In this document: positions 13,533-21,583 of the stretch, piece after piece | Position numbering within the stretch: position 1 is the first letter of the stretch | Layout: every line of letters starts with the position of its first letter | Virus record (IMG/VR): IMGVR_UViG_3300013093_000143 | Coordinates: 1-33,225 of that record | From: a virus | DNA: 33,225 nucleotides | Direction: 5' to 3' (one strand) | Translations under genes and position numbers: made by a program | The notes under the pieces: model-generated | Database searches by the model: none | Seen by the model: only the letters and a program-made list of their open reading frames with translations | What the model was told of the DNA's origin: nothing

Positions 13533-14364
13533 AAATAAGATTGAGCCAAAGGCAGATGCCCAAGGCGATAAATTAGATGCCATTATGTCTTTATTGGGAA
13601 AAACAATGTCCCGTTTAGATGAAATGGAAAAAAACCTTCCTGCGCCACCCCTAGTAACTGCGGCTGATAAAAAAGCTAAAGCGAAAAAAGATGACGACAT
13701 GGAAGCATGTGACGATGATGAAGAAGAAGAAGCTAAGAAAGATGACGATGAGTCTGAAGCTAAAGCTAAGAAATTCATGATGCGTAAGGCTAAGAAGGAC
13801 GCAGAGGGATCTGATCCTAAAGAGCACGGCAAAGCTGGCGAGATCAAGCCAGATGACGAAGGCGAAATTGAACATCCGGGTCATATGGAGTTCAAAAAAG
13901 ACGACGACGAAGAAGATGACCGTAAAGATGACGACGAAGAAGCAGCTAAGAAAGATGACGAAGAAGCCGCATACGCTGATTGTCAAGCTAAAGCTGATTC
14001 TGTTTACTCAGCTTTTGGTAAATCTGCATCACGTCCATTACAAGGCGAAAGCTTAATGGCTTATCGCAAACGTATGCTCCGTGGTTTGCAAGCTCATAGC
14101 GACGAAATGAAAAACGTAAACATCAACAAGATTGCTGACGAAGCAATGTTGCAAATCGTTGAAAAACGTGTTTATGCTGACGCTCTTGCTGCTTCCCGTG
14201 GAACTGGCGCAATCGCAAAAGGTCAATTGATCGCGTTGCACAAGAAAGACCAAGCTGGTCGTACCATCACTGAATACCGTGGTGATATGGAAGCATGGTT
14301 AGGTGACTTCAAGCTCCCAACTCATCGGGTCGTGAAGTTTAATACTGAAAATGTTAAGCGATAA
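13525..14364 (+). CDS. Capsid scaffolding protein (probable)
   Basis: The start is set at ATG 13525 (MTENKIEPKADAQ...), 8 nt after GAGGTG; an ATG at 13510 lacks a ribosome-binding site. The product is 279 residues. The first half is low-complexity and highly charged, with runs of Asp, Glu and Lys (EACDDDEEEEAKKDDDESEA and similar up to about residue 150), as expected for a flexible scaffold core. The second half is helical (YADCQAKADSVYSAFGKSA, GESLMAYRKRMLRGLQAHS) and ends ITEYRGDMEAWLGDF, a tail I recall from scaffold-like proteins beside DUF2213 proteases. It lies between protease and capsid genes, the usual scaffold position. It is probably cleaved and expelled. Confidence 0.7.
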   Translation: MTENKIEPKADAQGDKLDAIMSLLGKTMSRLDEMEKNLPAPPLVTAADKKAKAKKDDDMEACDDDEEEEAKKDDDESEAKAKKFMMRKAKKDAEGSDPKEHGKAGEIKPDDEGEIEHPGHMEFKKDDDEEDDRKDDDEEAAKKDDEEAAYADCQAKADSVYSAFGKSASRPLQGESLMAYRKRMLRGLQAHSDEMKNVNINKIADEAMLQIVEKRVYADALAASRGTGAIAKGQLIALHKKDQAGRTITEYRGDMEAWLGDFKLPTHRVVKFNTENVKR

Positions 14365-14374
14365 GGAATAAGCC

Positions 14375-15034
14375 ATGACCGCACAAATTTCTCTACAACC
14401 AATGGTAACAACCAACGCTGCTGGCTTATTTAATGTCAACTCCGCTGGTTTTACACAAGGTGATGCACTCGACGATCCAGCAGTTAAATTCTGGTTAGCT
14501 GGCGGCGTTCTTTCAACATCTGCTACTTCTCCTTTATGGGGCGGAGTTCCAATTGCTGAATTGATCCCAACTGCACAATCTGGTGTTTATTCTGGCGATA
14601 CACAACCCGGTACTGACACATTAGGTTCTACCATTATCCAAGCATCTACTGTAGCTGCTCCTACTGGTATTTCCGTGTTTAACCAAGCTTTCCAAGGTAT
14701 CACAACCCCACAAAGCACAGCACCATTGTATTCACCCGGCATGTCTGTAAACTTCTACCGTTTCGGTTCAGGCGCTCGTATTCCATTGCCTTGCGATGCT
14801 TCTATCGTAGCTTTGGCTGGTAGCTCTATCACTGAAACTGTGTATTGGGATACAACAAACCTCCGTTTAACAACAACAGCAACGAGCAACTTTGCAGTAC
14901 CTTGCAAAATCTTGCGTATTAGCACTTCTGGTAACAAAATTGTTAACTACAATTCTGGTACTGGCAATGCTAACTGGTCTAACACCATCGTTGGTGGCTC
15001 ATCTGCTGCTCCTGTAGCAGTTGTTCTAATCTAA
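14375..15034 (+). CDS. Head decoration or capsid-stabilising protein (probable)
   Basis: A 219-residue Ser/Thr/Gly-rich, beta-type protein just before the major capsid gene, with AAGGAA ahead of ATG 14375. It has no cysteine-rich or enzymatic motifs; the pattern (SGVYSGDTQPGTDTLGSTII, TPQSTAPLYSPGMSVNFYRF) fits an exposed capsid cement protein. Decoration genes often precede the capsid gene in this order. It could also be a minor virion protein. The assignment is positional. Confidence 0.55.
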   Translation: MTAQISLQPMVTTNAAGLFNVNSAGFTQGDALDDPAVKFWLAGGVLSTSATSPLWGGVPIAELIPTAQSGVYSGDTQPGTDTLGSTIIQASTVAAPTGISVFNQAFQGITTPQSTAPLYSPGMSVNFYRFGSGARIPLPCDASIVALAGSSITETVYWDTTNLRLTTTATSNFAVPCKILRISTSGNKIVNYNSGTGNANWSNTIVGGSSAAPVAVVLI

Positions 15035-15048
15035 GAAAGGAATAGATC

Positions 15049-16074
15049 ATGTCAGGTTTTGCACCTTCATATGTAACAGTAAATCCACACTTCATGATGC
15101 CTGAGCTGATTATGCAGTACAGCTTAGCTTCTGGTGCGTTTACAACTCTGGCAACAGAGAACCCAATGCCACGCTTAGGCGAGGCTGACCTTTATGTTTA
15201 CGCTAAAAAGGTTCAGTTGACGACTCAAGTATCTGCTAACCAATCGACTGCTAACCAGTTGCCAAGCGCATCTGTTATCCCTTCGATGATTAGTACTGCT
15301 ACTTATCGTCTGCAAACCCGCGCTCAGTACGACAACTTCGATGAAGCTGCTACTGGTGCTTGGGGCTATGCACTCCCAGAGGCTCTTCGTCTTGCTGCTC
15401 GTCAAGGTATCGCTCAGCAGTTGCGTAATGCTCTTCTCTATGGCTACAACCCAGCCAACGGCGAAGGCTTGCTCAATACTTCTGGCGCTACTCGCATCAA
15501 CTTAGGTGCAGACAGCAACGGTAACGTAGGCTACAGCACATGGGATTCTGGTCAATTAGCTCAGTTCTTGCTAAATGCAATCGGTAACTTAAAAACTACT
15601 ACATTGCAAATTGGTCAACCTTTGCGCTTGGTATTCCTTGCTCCACAGCGTTTCATTCAACAGATCAGCTACGGCGGTATCGTGTCCTTGACACAGTTCC
15701 AACGTATCGGCGCTGGTGTTGAAACTGCTGCTGGCTTGGTTGAAACCGTAGCTCAGTGGGCAGGTGGTGACGATGTAAGCTTTGCTGCTGATGACACTCT
15801 CATCGGTCAAGGTTACGGCGGTACTGACGCAATCATCTTAATTGCTCCAGAACTCAAGATCCCTAAAGCAAACTCTCGCATCAACACCAACGTATTTGCT
15901 GAATTGACACCAAATACAACTGCAACATCTTTGATGCTCTGCGACGTGGCTGCACCTACAGAGATTCCTACTCCATTGCCAGACGGTGGTATTACTACCC
16001 TCTACACAATGCGTAGCACCTCTGGTTGGGGTATCCGTCCAGAAGGTATGACGATTATTTCGGCTGCCTATTAA
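15049..16074 (+). CDS. Major capsid protein (DUF2184-like)
   Basis: A 341-residue protein with a strong ribosome-binding site (AAAGGAA), followed by a strong terminator, as usual for the most abundant virion protein. The sequence has the DUF2184 look: RAQYDNFDEAATGAWGYALP (about 91-110), LLYGYNPANGEGLLNTSGAT (about 129-148), and a long C-terminal half ending TSGWGIRPEGMTIISAAY. DUF2184 proteins adopt the HK97-type capsid fold and assemble into the icosahedral shell. There is no obvious N-terminal delta domain, in line with a separate scaffold gene. Confidence 0.88.
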   Translation: MSGFAPSYVTVNPHFMMPELIMQYSLASGAFTTLATENPMPRLGEADLYVYAKKVQLTTQVSANQSTANQLPSASVIPSMISTATYRLQTRAQYDNFDEAATGAWGYALPEALRLAARQGIAQQLRNALLYGYNPANGEGLLNTSGATRINLGADSNGNVGYSTWDSGQLAQFLLNAIGNLKTTTLQIGQPLRLVFLAPQRFIQQISYGGIVSLTQFQRIGAGVETAAGLVETVAQWAGGDDVSFAADDTLIGQGYGGTDAIILIAPELKIPKANSRINTNVFAELTPNTTATSLMLCDVAAPTEIPTPLPDGGITTLYTMRSTSGWGIRPEGMTIISAAY

Positions 16075-16092
16075 AATCCTGCGTGAGGATTT

Positions 16093-16116
16093 AACCACCC
16101 TTCGGGGTGGTTTTTT
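16093..16116 (+). terminator. Strong terminator after the capsid gene
   Basis: AACCACCC (16093-16100), loop TTCG, GGGTGGTT (16105-16112), six T to 16116. A perfect 8-bp stem closed by a UUCG tetraloop. It probably lowers transcription of the neck and tail genes relative to capsid. Confidence 0.92.
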
Positions 16117-16158
16117 GTTAATATATAAGAACCCAAGTGATGCTGGGAACATTCTTTA

Positions 16159-16202
16159 TGGGAAGCCGGGGGTTCAAAAGACCCCGCATCATCGGCTTCC
16201 CA
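16159..16202 (+). other. Two-tier RNA hairpin between capsid and neck genes
   Basis: TGGGAAGCCG (16159-16168) pairs perfectly with CGGCTTCCCA (16193-16202). Inside it GGGGT (16169-16173) pairs with ACCCC (16181-16185) around TCAAAAG, leaving GCATCAT unpaired. There is no U-tract after it, so it is not a terminator. It ends 8 nt before the AGGGGA ribosome-binding site of the 168-aa gene. A 30-codon frame begins at ATG 16158 and runs through the hairpin into the next gene, an alternative explanation. Confidence 0.55.
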
Positions 16203-16221
16203 CCCATACTAGGGGAAAATA

Positions 16222-16728
16222 ATGGAATTATTTATCGCAAATTGCAGTAAGCAAGACTTTTTGTTCACATATATGTTACCTGAGAACATTAGACCTTTTT
16301 CACACAAAATCCGTGCTGGAGCACAAATTAAGCTAAGTCAAGATCAAATTCAAGTCGATGCGATCATTAAACAGCACGAGTTGTATGGAATGATGGAAGT
16401 CACTAAAGTTAAAAAAGGCTTTGGCGGCTTATGCTATCGCATCGGAAAACCAATCAATGTCGAAGCAATTGAAGCGGGTATCAGTCAATCTGACCAAGAA
16501 AATATTGACCGCGCTCAAGAAGCTCGTAGCATTACTGCCGCAGCACAAGATCAAATCATTTCGCTGAAAGCACAAGAAATGGGGATCAAACAAAAAGGTG
16601 GTATTGAGTTTGAAATTACCGAAGATAAGAAGAACGCTGCCGATCAAAGTGAAAAGTTTGACCAAAAAATTGAAGTGATTCATGAAGGTGAAGCACCAAA
16701 AGGACGTGGCAGACCAAGAAAAGGATAA
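16222..16728 (+). CDS. Hypothetical virion protein with C-terminal AT-hook-like tail, 168 aa
   Basis: A 168-residue protein starting MELFIANCSKQDFLFTYMLP with AGGGGA ahead of the ATG. The N-terminal third looks like a small beta domain. The centre is a helix (SQSDQENIDRAQEARSITAA), and the C-terminus ends EAPKGRGRPRKG, which contains the RGRP core of an AT-hook minor-groove binder. Proteins starting in this way are recurrent after capsid genes in phages; their role is unknown to me. It is the only gene between two terminators (16093 and 16734), so it is probably transcribed by read-through or its own promoter. The tail may contact packaged DNA. Confidence 0.7.
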   Translation: MELFIANCSKQDFLFTYMLPENIRPFSHKIRAGAQIKLSQDQIQVDAIIKQHELYGMMEVTKVKKGFGGLCYRIGKPINVEAIEAGISQSDQENIDRAQEARSITAAAQDQIISLKAQEMGIKQKGGIEFEITEDKKNAADQSEKFDQKIEVIHEGEAPKGRGRPRKG

Positions 16729-16733
16729 TAAAT

Positions 16734-16755
16734 AGCCCCCTTGTGGGGCTTTTTC
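16734..16755 (+). terminator. Rho-independent terminator after the 168-aa gene
   Basis: AGCCCC (16734-16739), loop CTTGT, GGGGCT (16745-16750), T-tract TTTTTC. A 6-bp GC-rich stem five bases after the stop codon. Confidence 0.88.
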
Positions 16756-16790
16756 ATTTAGAATATAGAAAATCTTTCTAGGATGGTTCT

Positions 16791-17249
16791 ATGGCTGATC
16801 CAATTGTTTCGCCACCTTCTTTAAACGGCTTTATCGACTGGGCGCGAGCCGTTATGGGTATACCCACTACTGCAATGTCCCCAACTGACCCGGGCTGGAA
16901 TTACGCTTATGTAGTGGCATTAGATATCGTACCAACCGATTTTGCTGCCACTGTACCCGATATTTATACTTTAACAGTCTACAACTGGGCTGGAAGTCAA
17001 TTATTGCAATTTCAGCAAGACTTACCCGGGCAAAACTATTTTGCCACTTTACGCGCCCAATTTGGAATTAATAATTTCGTAGCTGGCGTCGTAAACGCGG
17101 CTGGCGATGTAAGCACTAATGAATCTCTTTCTGTAGGACACGGCTTGCGTGACCTTAGTATTTTAGATTTACAAAGGATTAAAGACCCCTACGGACGCCT
17201 AGCATTAAGCTATATGCAACAACTTGGCACTCTCTGGGGACTAAGTTAA
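16791..17249 (+). CDS. Neck / head-completion protein (probable), 152 aa
   Basis: Begins a new run of tightly linked genes; AGGATGG precedes ATG 16791. The N-terminus (LNGFIDWARAVMGIPTTAMS) is followed by an aromatic core (WNYAYVVALDIVPTD, YTLTVYNWAGSQLLQF) and ends in a helix (ALSYMQQLGTLWGLS). The size and place after the capsid fit a head-tail connector (adaptor) protein. The stop overlaps the next start by one base (TAATG). The family was not identified. Confidence 0.6.
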   Translation: MADPIVSPPSLNGFIDWARAVMGIPTTAMSPTDPGWNYAYVVALDIVPTDFAATVPDIYTLTVYNWAGSQLLQFQQDLPGQNYFATLRAQFGINNFVAGVVNAAGDVSTNESLSVGHGLRDLSILDLQRIKDPYGRLALSYMQQLGTLWGLS

Positions 17250-17719
17250 TGAAACTGAATTTAGGCGTTATAGAAGTTCCAGAAATTGAAGGAACAACCT
17301 ATACCGTTGGAAAAGATCTTGAAGAAAGATACGGGCTATTTTCCATGTTTTATAACGCCCATCAACAAGAAATAGCCGATTTGATTGCAAAAGACGCCGC
17401 AATCGGTTTAGAAATGATGGAAAAAAACATGGATGTATCTGTAAAATCTGTTTTTGCGGTAAGTGGACAGACAATTACCGATAAAATGCACGATTTTTTG
17501 ACGACACAAGAAGTTGAACGAGTGGCTGGTAGATATGGCGAACAAGGGATACCAACTAAAGCGGCTTTAGAAGGCATTAACAGCCGCACGGTCAATGGTA
17601 GAACCCCTAAAAAAATCCGTAAAGGTCAAAAATTTAAAAAAGTTGTAACAGGAATTCGCCGTCCATCATTTATTGATACGGGCATTTTTGAAAACTCCTT
17701 AAAAGGATGGATTGAATAA
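17249..17719 (+). CDS. Tail completion / neck protein (HK97 gp10-like), 156 aa
   Basis: A 156-residue protein with a helical middle (HQQEIADLIAKDAAIGLEMM), basic C-terminal region (TPKKIRKGQKFKKVVTGIRR) and the ending PSFIDTGIFENSLKGWIE. A DTG...S...W ending is typical of gp10-type head-tail joining proteins. It is linked to both neighbours by TAATG overlaps, so stoichiometric translation is likely. Function is inferred from ending and position. Confidence 0.6.
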   Translation: MKLNLGVIEVPEIEGTTYTVGKDLEERYGLFSMFYNAHQQEIADLIAKDAAIGLEMMEKNMDVSVKSVFAVSGQTITDKMHDFLTTQEVERVAGRYGEQGIPTKAALEGINSRTVNGRTPKKIRKGQKFKKVVTGIRRPSFIDTGIFENSLKGWIE

Positions 17720-18720
17720 TGGCATCGGCAGTAGAAGCGGCAACCGCAAAACCCCAACTTGGCGCTGGTTTAGCTCAAGGTGCCGAAACACTTTCAGGTA
17801 ATGAACAGGTTACTTTTACGCTTTATGTAAAGCTAGTATTGCCTTTGGATGGCTATGTATTTTGGGTAAACGCTAGCCTTTTAACTGATTCTGCTCTTTA
17901 TAATGCGTCGCAATATAACAGACTGCTATACGATAACTACCCTGAAGGCGTTCCAGCAAGGCAATTAACGGTATCTGGTTCGTTCCACTTTAATCAAGAA
18001 TTGCATCAATTAGCGGATAGAACCACGACTTACAACCACGTTATTTTTACGGCGACTAAACCCGTTCAAGACTTTAATTTGGTTAACCCACAATTCCTTT
18101 ATATTGCGAATTATCAAGGAAATCGATTCGCTTTTAGCCGTAGAGAAAATTTCTATAAACAGGCGGATCTATACCATTACCGCGGCGATGCTCTGTATTC
18201 CATTATGGATACGCAGATTATCGATTCAATGACGGGTTTTGATACCAATAGCGTTATCGTATCAAATAGCCTTCCAATTTGGCTTAGTTTGAATCAATTT
18301 TTCCCGATGTATCCGTCCTATTTGGTGGAACAAAACTTGCCTCCAGTATACGCATCGGTCGATATTGACCCACGGCAGACGGTTGCTTTACAAGATTTTC
18401 CACTTTTAGACCCAGAATCTAACCCTTGGCAGTTGACTAAAGATACTGTCAGAATCGAGCTTTTTGGGGTCAGAAATCACGATGCGTTGAATTTTGTTGA
18501 ATATATCCTAAATTACAGTAGAAATACCGATAATATAGGATTAATGAATATGCCCATTATGCAGGACGAAAAAGTCACTCAACCTGAAATGGGGATAATC
18601 GCGCAGAAGAAAGTAATTACTTTTGAAATAAGTTATTTTCAAACCACCGTAAATAATATTGCAAGACAATTAATCGAACATGCCTTTATTACCCTGACAG
18701 AAGGTACTGTTCCAGTATAA
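17719..18720 (+). CDS. Hypothetical neck or tail-terminator region protein, 333 aa
   Basis: A 333-residue aromatic-rich protein (many Tyr, Phe, Asn), with segments such as VTFTLYVKLVLPLDGYVFWV and LTEGTVPV at the end. There are no enzymatic motifs, signal peptide or membrane helix. In contractile-tailed phages this slot between gp10-like and sheath genes is usually filled by the tail terminator. This protein is longer than most terminators, so it may combine that with another structural role. The candidate promoter for the tail genes overlaps its stop codon. Confidence 0.5.
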   Translation: MASAVEAATAKPQLGAGLAQGAETLSGNEQVTFTLYVKLVLPLDGYVFWVNASLLTDSALYNASQYNRLLYDNYPEGVPARQLTVSGSFHFNQELHQLADRTTTYNHVIFTATKPVQDFNLVNPQFLYIANYQGNRFAFSRRENFYKQADLYHYRGDALYSIMDTQIIDSMTGFDTNSVIVSNSLPIWLSLNQFFPMYPSYLVEQNLPPVYASVDIDPRQTVALQDFPLLDPESNPWQLTKDTVRIELFGVRNHDALNFVEYILNYSRNTDNIGLMNMPIMQDEKVTQPEMGIIAQKKVITFEISYFQTTVNNIARQLIEHAFITLTEGTVPV

Positions 18721-18721
18721 A
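18694..18721 (+). promoter_or_regulatory. Possible promoter for tail genes
   Basis: CTGACA (18694-18699, 5 of 6 consensus), a 16-bp spacer and TATAAA (18716-18721, 5 of 6). The -10 includes the stop codon of the 333-aa gene. The predicted start is near 18728, about 45 nt before the 104-aa gene and its AAAGGAG site. Confidence 0.45.
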
Positions 18722-18773
18722 ATTAAGTAGTAAGATGTTGTTATCTCAATCAAGTGTATAAAAGGAGTTACAA

Positions 18774-19088
18774 ATGGCAATCGTTACCAACCCAACCGTT
18801 CAAAATGGTGCTTTATTAACAGCCCAAGGTCAAAAAGTATTTTTTAATATCACAGCCACTACTGTTGTTAAAACAACAGCAGGTCGTATTGCTAAAATTA
18901 GCGTTTTAGTTGCAGGTTCTGGCGCTGGTTCAGTTTATGATGCCGCTACCACTGGTGCTGCTGGCGCAGCTAATGAAGTTGCAGTGATCCCTGCAACTGC
19001 TGGTGTTGTTAATATTGATTTCCCAGTTTCTAATGGTATTGTTGTAAGTCCCGGTACTGGTCAAACTTTAGCAATCAGCTACATCTAA
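18774..19088 (+). CDS. Small beta-rich virion protein, 104 aa
   Basis: A 104-residue Ala/Gly/Val/Thr-rich protein with AAAGGAG at ideal spacing. The pattern KISVLVAGSGAGSVYDAATT ... NEVAVIPATAGVVNIDFPVS ... SPGTGQTLAISYI matches a common small phage structural protein of unknown exact role, often interpreted as a decoration or tail-associated Ig-like domain. It lies 14 nt before the sheath gene, so it is co-expressed with the tail shaft. The strong ribosome-binding site suggests high copy number. Confidence 0.6.
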   Translation: MAIVTNPTVQNGALLTAQGQKVFFNITATTVVKTTAGRIAKISVLVAGSGAGSVYDAATTGAAGAANEVAVIPATAGVVNIDFPVSNGIVVSPGTGQTLAISYI

Positions 19089-19101
19089 TTAGGGGGCAAA
19101 A

Positions 19102-20397
19102 ATGCCAAATATTGTCAATGTCGTTGTCACCCAACAGGTGGCAAGCGCGCCTAATACGCTACAACAAACAGGCGCGTTTATCTCACAGGGAGCAACTACG
19201 CTCGCTGCGGGAACCCCTTATTTGCTAACTCAAGCAAGTAGCTTAGCAAGTATTTTATCTGGCGCCGTTTCTATCACTTCAATGATATTGAGCACAGGGA
19301 CAGTAACTGTAACTACAACTACTCCACACGGCATTCCTTCCGGTGACACTGTTGAAGTAAACATTACTGGTGTAACTCCCGCTGCTTACAACGGTACTTT
19401 TGCCGCAACTTCTACAGGTGCATATACGTTTACATATCCGTTGGCAGGTAGCCCCGGCTCTGTAACAACCCAAGGTGTTGTAACTTTGGAAGATGTCGCT
19501 GAACTTGTTGCAATGAACAATACTTTCTTTGCACAAGGAAGCGTCACACCTGTTTATGTATTGGAGTTAGGTACAAACACTGTAGCAAACGGTATAACCG
19601 CTTTAGAAGCATACATAGCTAATCCAACTATTCAGTTTTATAGCTATTTATTGCCAAAAACATGGGATATTACCGCCGCTCAAACAATGGCTAAACAGTA
19701 CGAAGGTACAACTGCACAAGTGTACTTTTATGTAACTACAACGCTAGCTACCTACACTGGGTGGGCAGGTATTAAATCTGTGTTTGCTTCATTGCAAAGC
19801 CCAAGTGCTCCATCAAGTGAATTTAGCGCCGCAGCTATTTTCTGGGCAACATTAAGTTACAATCCGGGCGCAAATAATTTAGCGCATCCGCTTGAGTACA
19901 CTTATGTTTACTCTGTCACTGCCTACAGTACCTTAACTAGCACACAACAAACTCAATTGTTGGCTGCTGGCGTTAACTGGATTGGCACTGGTGCCCAAGG
20001 CGGAATTAGCAATACTTTAATTGAAGGCGGCACGTTCATGGACTTGAACCCCTTTAATTATTGGTATTGTGTAGACTGGCTTTCAATTAATGTTGCTCAA
20101 GCTTTAGCAAATGCAATTATTAACGGAAGCAATTTGCCAACTAATCCGCTTTACTACAATCAAGCTGGTATTAATACTTTGCAGAAAGTAGCGCAAGCAA
20201 CAGTTAATAACGGTATTTCGTTTGGATTAATTCTTAGCCCAGCAACGGTTAACGCCATTTCGTTTGTAAACTATGTAGCACAACATCCTAGTGATTACGC
20301 TACTGGAACTTATAACGGTTTAAGCTTGACATTCGTACCAGCTAGAGGATTTAGCTCCATTACTATTTACTTAACTGCATCTAACATTCCAGTTTAA
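19102..20397 (+). CDS. Tail sheath protein with inserted E1-FCCH-like domain
   Basis: A 431-residue protein upstream of the tube gene, with AGGGGGC before its ATG. The start, MPNIVNVVVTQQVASAPNTL, and the ending GLSLTFVPARGFSSITIYL suit a DUF3383-like contractile sheath subunit, where terminal extensions link neighbours in the sheath mesh. Between about residues 57 and 127 there is an extra beta module (TVTVTTTTPHGIPSGDTVEV, PAAYNGTFAATS, YTFTYPLAG) that resembles E1-FCCH-like insertions. A related copy is in the baseplate wedge protein. The module would decorate the outside of the tail. The sheath assignment is firm by gene order, the module by internal similarity. Confidence 0.8.
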   Translation: MPNIVNVVVTQQVASAPNTLQQTGAFISQGATTLAAGTPYLLTQASSLASILSGAVSITSMILSTGTVTVTTTTPHGIPSGDTVEVNITGVTPAAYNGTFAATSTGAYTFTYPLAGSPGSVTTQGVVTLEDVAELVAMNNTFFAQGSVTPVYVLELGTNTVANGITALEAYIANPTIQFYSYLLPKTWDITAAQTMAKQYEGTTAQVYFYVTTTLATYTGWAGIKSVFASLQSPSAPSSEFSAAAIFWATLSYNPGANNLAHPLEYTYVYSVTAYSTLTSTQQTQLLAAGVNWIGTGAQGGISNTLIEGGTFMDLNPFNYWYCVDWLSINVAQALANAIINGSNLPTNPLYYNQAGINTLQKVAQATVNNGISFGLILSPATVNAISFVNYVAQHPSDYATGTYNGLSLTFVPARGFSSITIYLTASNIPV

Positions 20398-20409
20398 GGA
20401 GAATAAATA

Positions 20410-20853
20410 ATGTCAAATCCACAAATTCAACAAGGTACATTAAATAGGCTACTAGCCAGCGTTGTGTACGCTGACTATACCCAATTAAATGTCACTGCTG
20501 GATATTTGGCTCGCGAAGCGATCAGTTTAGCGTTCGATGGCGACACTTCGTTGCTTATCGGCACGCTAACTGGCGCTGTTACAAGCCCAGAACCGTATGT
20601 TTACGGAACAGTAACGATGCATCTGTTAAGAACTCAAGCTCTTGGCGCTGCTTATAAAAACCAAATTGAAACCAACACTACTTTAGGGTCTGTTACGATT
20701 TACCCAGATACCCAAGTATTGCCACCATTTCAATTGAATAACTGTGTTTTAATGAGCATTCAAGAAACTGCGTTTGACGGTAATCAAGCTGGTCTAGTTG
20801 TTCGTTTACGCGGCGTATATAACATCAACTCAACACTATTTGACGCAGCATAA
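20410..20853 (+). CDS. Tail tube protein
   Basis: A 147-residue protein after the sheath, with AAGGAG before the ATG. The beta-rich sequence (LNVTAGYLAREAISLAFDGD, GTVTMHLLRTQALGAAYKNQ, LPPFQLNNCVLMSIQETAFD) fits the DUF3277-like tube family, which stacks as hexamers to form the DNA channel inside the sheath. The length is typical. It is followed by the chaperone pair as in other myophages. Confidence 0.8.
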   Translation: MSNPQIQQGTLNRLLASVVYADYTQLNVTAGYLAREAISLAFDGDTSLLIGTLTGAVTSPEPYVYGTVTMHLLRTQALGAAYKNQIETNTTLGSVTIYPDTQVLPPFQLNNCVLMSIQETAFDGNQAGLVVRLRGVYNINSTLFDAA

Positions 20854-20867
20854 TGAAAGGATAAAAA

Positions 20868-21452
20868 TTGAAAATCGATCGTAATCTGTCCCTTGTGATG
20901 CAGGTGCAGACTGATGAAAATGGAACAATCTACATTCACTCCACTTCTATTAGTCGATCTGTATTTGAACAATTTTATTTAGAGTTAGGCAAAGTATTTA
21001 GTCAGTGTTTTGATGGTATTAGTCAGGCTCATTTAGCTTTATCTGCCCCACAACTTGCTTATGCTGCTTTGAAATCCATAGCAACAAAAGCAGGAAATTG
21101 GGAAGGCGCAGGAGGAGTTAAATTTGGGTTAGTAAACGAAATTATTCGTTTGACCAATGTAATAGTAAGTACAGAAAAGGGATGGGAAACCATTCCCTTT
21201 GATGTAGCAGTAAAGAGAGAAGTTCTAAGTGAGGATGAAGAAGCTGAGGTATTAAGTTCCCTTGTGTTTTTTACAGCAATCTCCAAAGTCGCACCGAAGG
21301 ATTTAAAGAATTCCTTTTTGGAGATGGCAGGTGCGCTGCGAAATTGGGAACTTACATCCTTGGATTGTACGGGGTATCAGAATGGCTTACCGACATTGAC
21401 CAAGACCGAAAGTACTGGCAAGAAGGTGAAGGAATCATCCATAGTATCCTAG
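20868..21452 (+). CDS. Tail assembly chaperone, short form (gpG-like)
   Basis: A 194-residue product using a TTG start at 20868, supported by GAAAGGA 6-7 nt upstream; the next ATG has no ribosome-binding site. The protein is acidic and helical (VFEQFYLELGKVFSQCFDGI, LSEDEEAEVLSSLVFFTAIS), with no motif beyond that. Its position between tube and tape measure and the overlapping -1 frame downstream identify it as the gpG-type chaperone that coats the tape measure during tail assembly. Ribosomes that do not shift at 21302-21308 make this form. Confidence 0.75.
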   Translation: MKIDRNLSLVMQVQTDENGTIYIHSTSISRSVFEQFYLELGKVFSQCFDGISQAHLALSAPQLAYAALKSIATKAGNWEGAGGVKFGLVNEIIRLTNVIVSTEKGWETIPFDVAVKREVLSEDEEAEVLSSLVFFTAISKVAPKDLKNSFLEMAGALRNWELTSLDCTGYQNGLPTLTKTESTGKKVKESSIVS

Positions 21453-21574
21453 ACTTCATTACTTACAAGCATTTTGATGAACTTATGAAAGAAGTGGGCG
21501 GGAAGTTTGATGATGCGTCAGAATACCGTCAAAGGCATTTAATTAGAGCTATAAAAAGCAAAACTTTATTGTAG
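20868..21574 (+). CDS. Tail assembly chaperone, -1 frameshift fusion (gpGT-like)
   Basis: Reading frame 20868-21308 is joined by a -1 shift to 21308-21574, giving about 235 residues: 147 from the first frame and 88 from the second. The second part reads EFLFGDGRCAAKLGTYILGL then YGVSEWL and ends RQRHLIRAIKSKTLL. The -1 frame is open from 21248 to 21574 and has no ribosome-binding site of its own, so a separate gene is unlikely. In lambda the equivalent fusion recruits the tube protein to the tape measure complex; the ratio of the two forms is fixed by the shift. Confidence 0.75.
21302..21308 (+). other. Programmed -1 ribosomal frameshift site T_TTA_AAG
   Basis: In the chaperone frame the codons are GAT TTA AAG, giving the canonical X_XXY_YYZ heptamer TTTAAAG. 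After the slip the -1 frame has no stop until 21574. A small GCAG/CTGC hairpin (21327-21339) lies 18 nt downstream but is weak. A less canonical C_TTT_TTG lies at 21314-21320 and is the main alternative. Confidence 0.75.
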
Positions 21575-21583
21575 GAAATCAAA

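Noticed and set aside
21344-21574. Separate 76-codon gene starting at TTG 21344
   Set aside because: No ribosome-binding site and inside the chaperone gene; the -1 frameshift explains it better.
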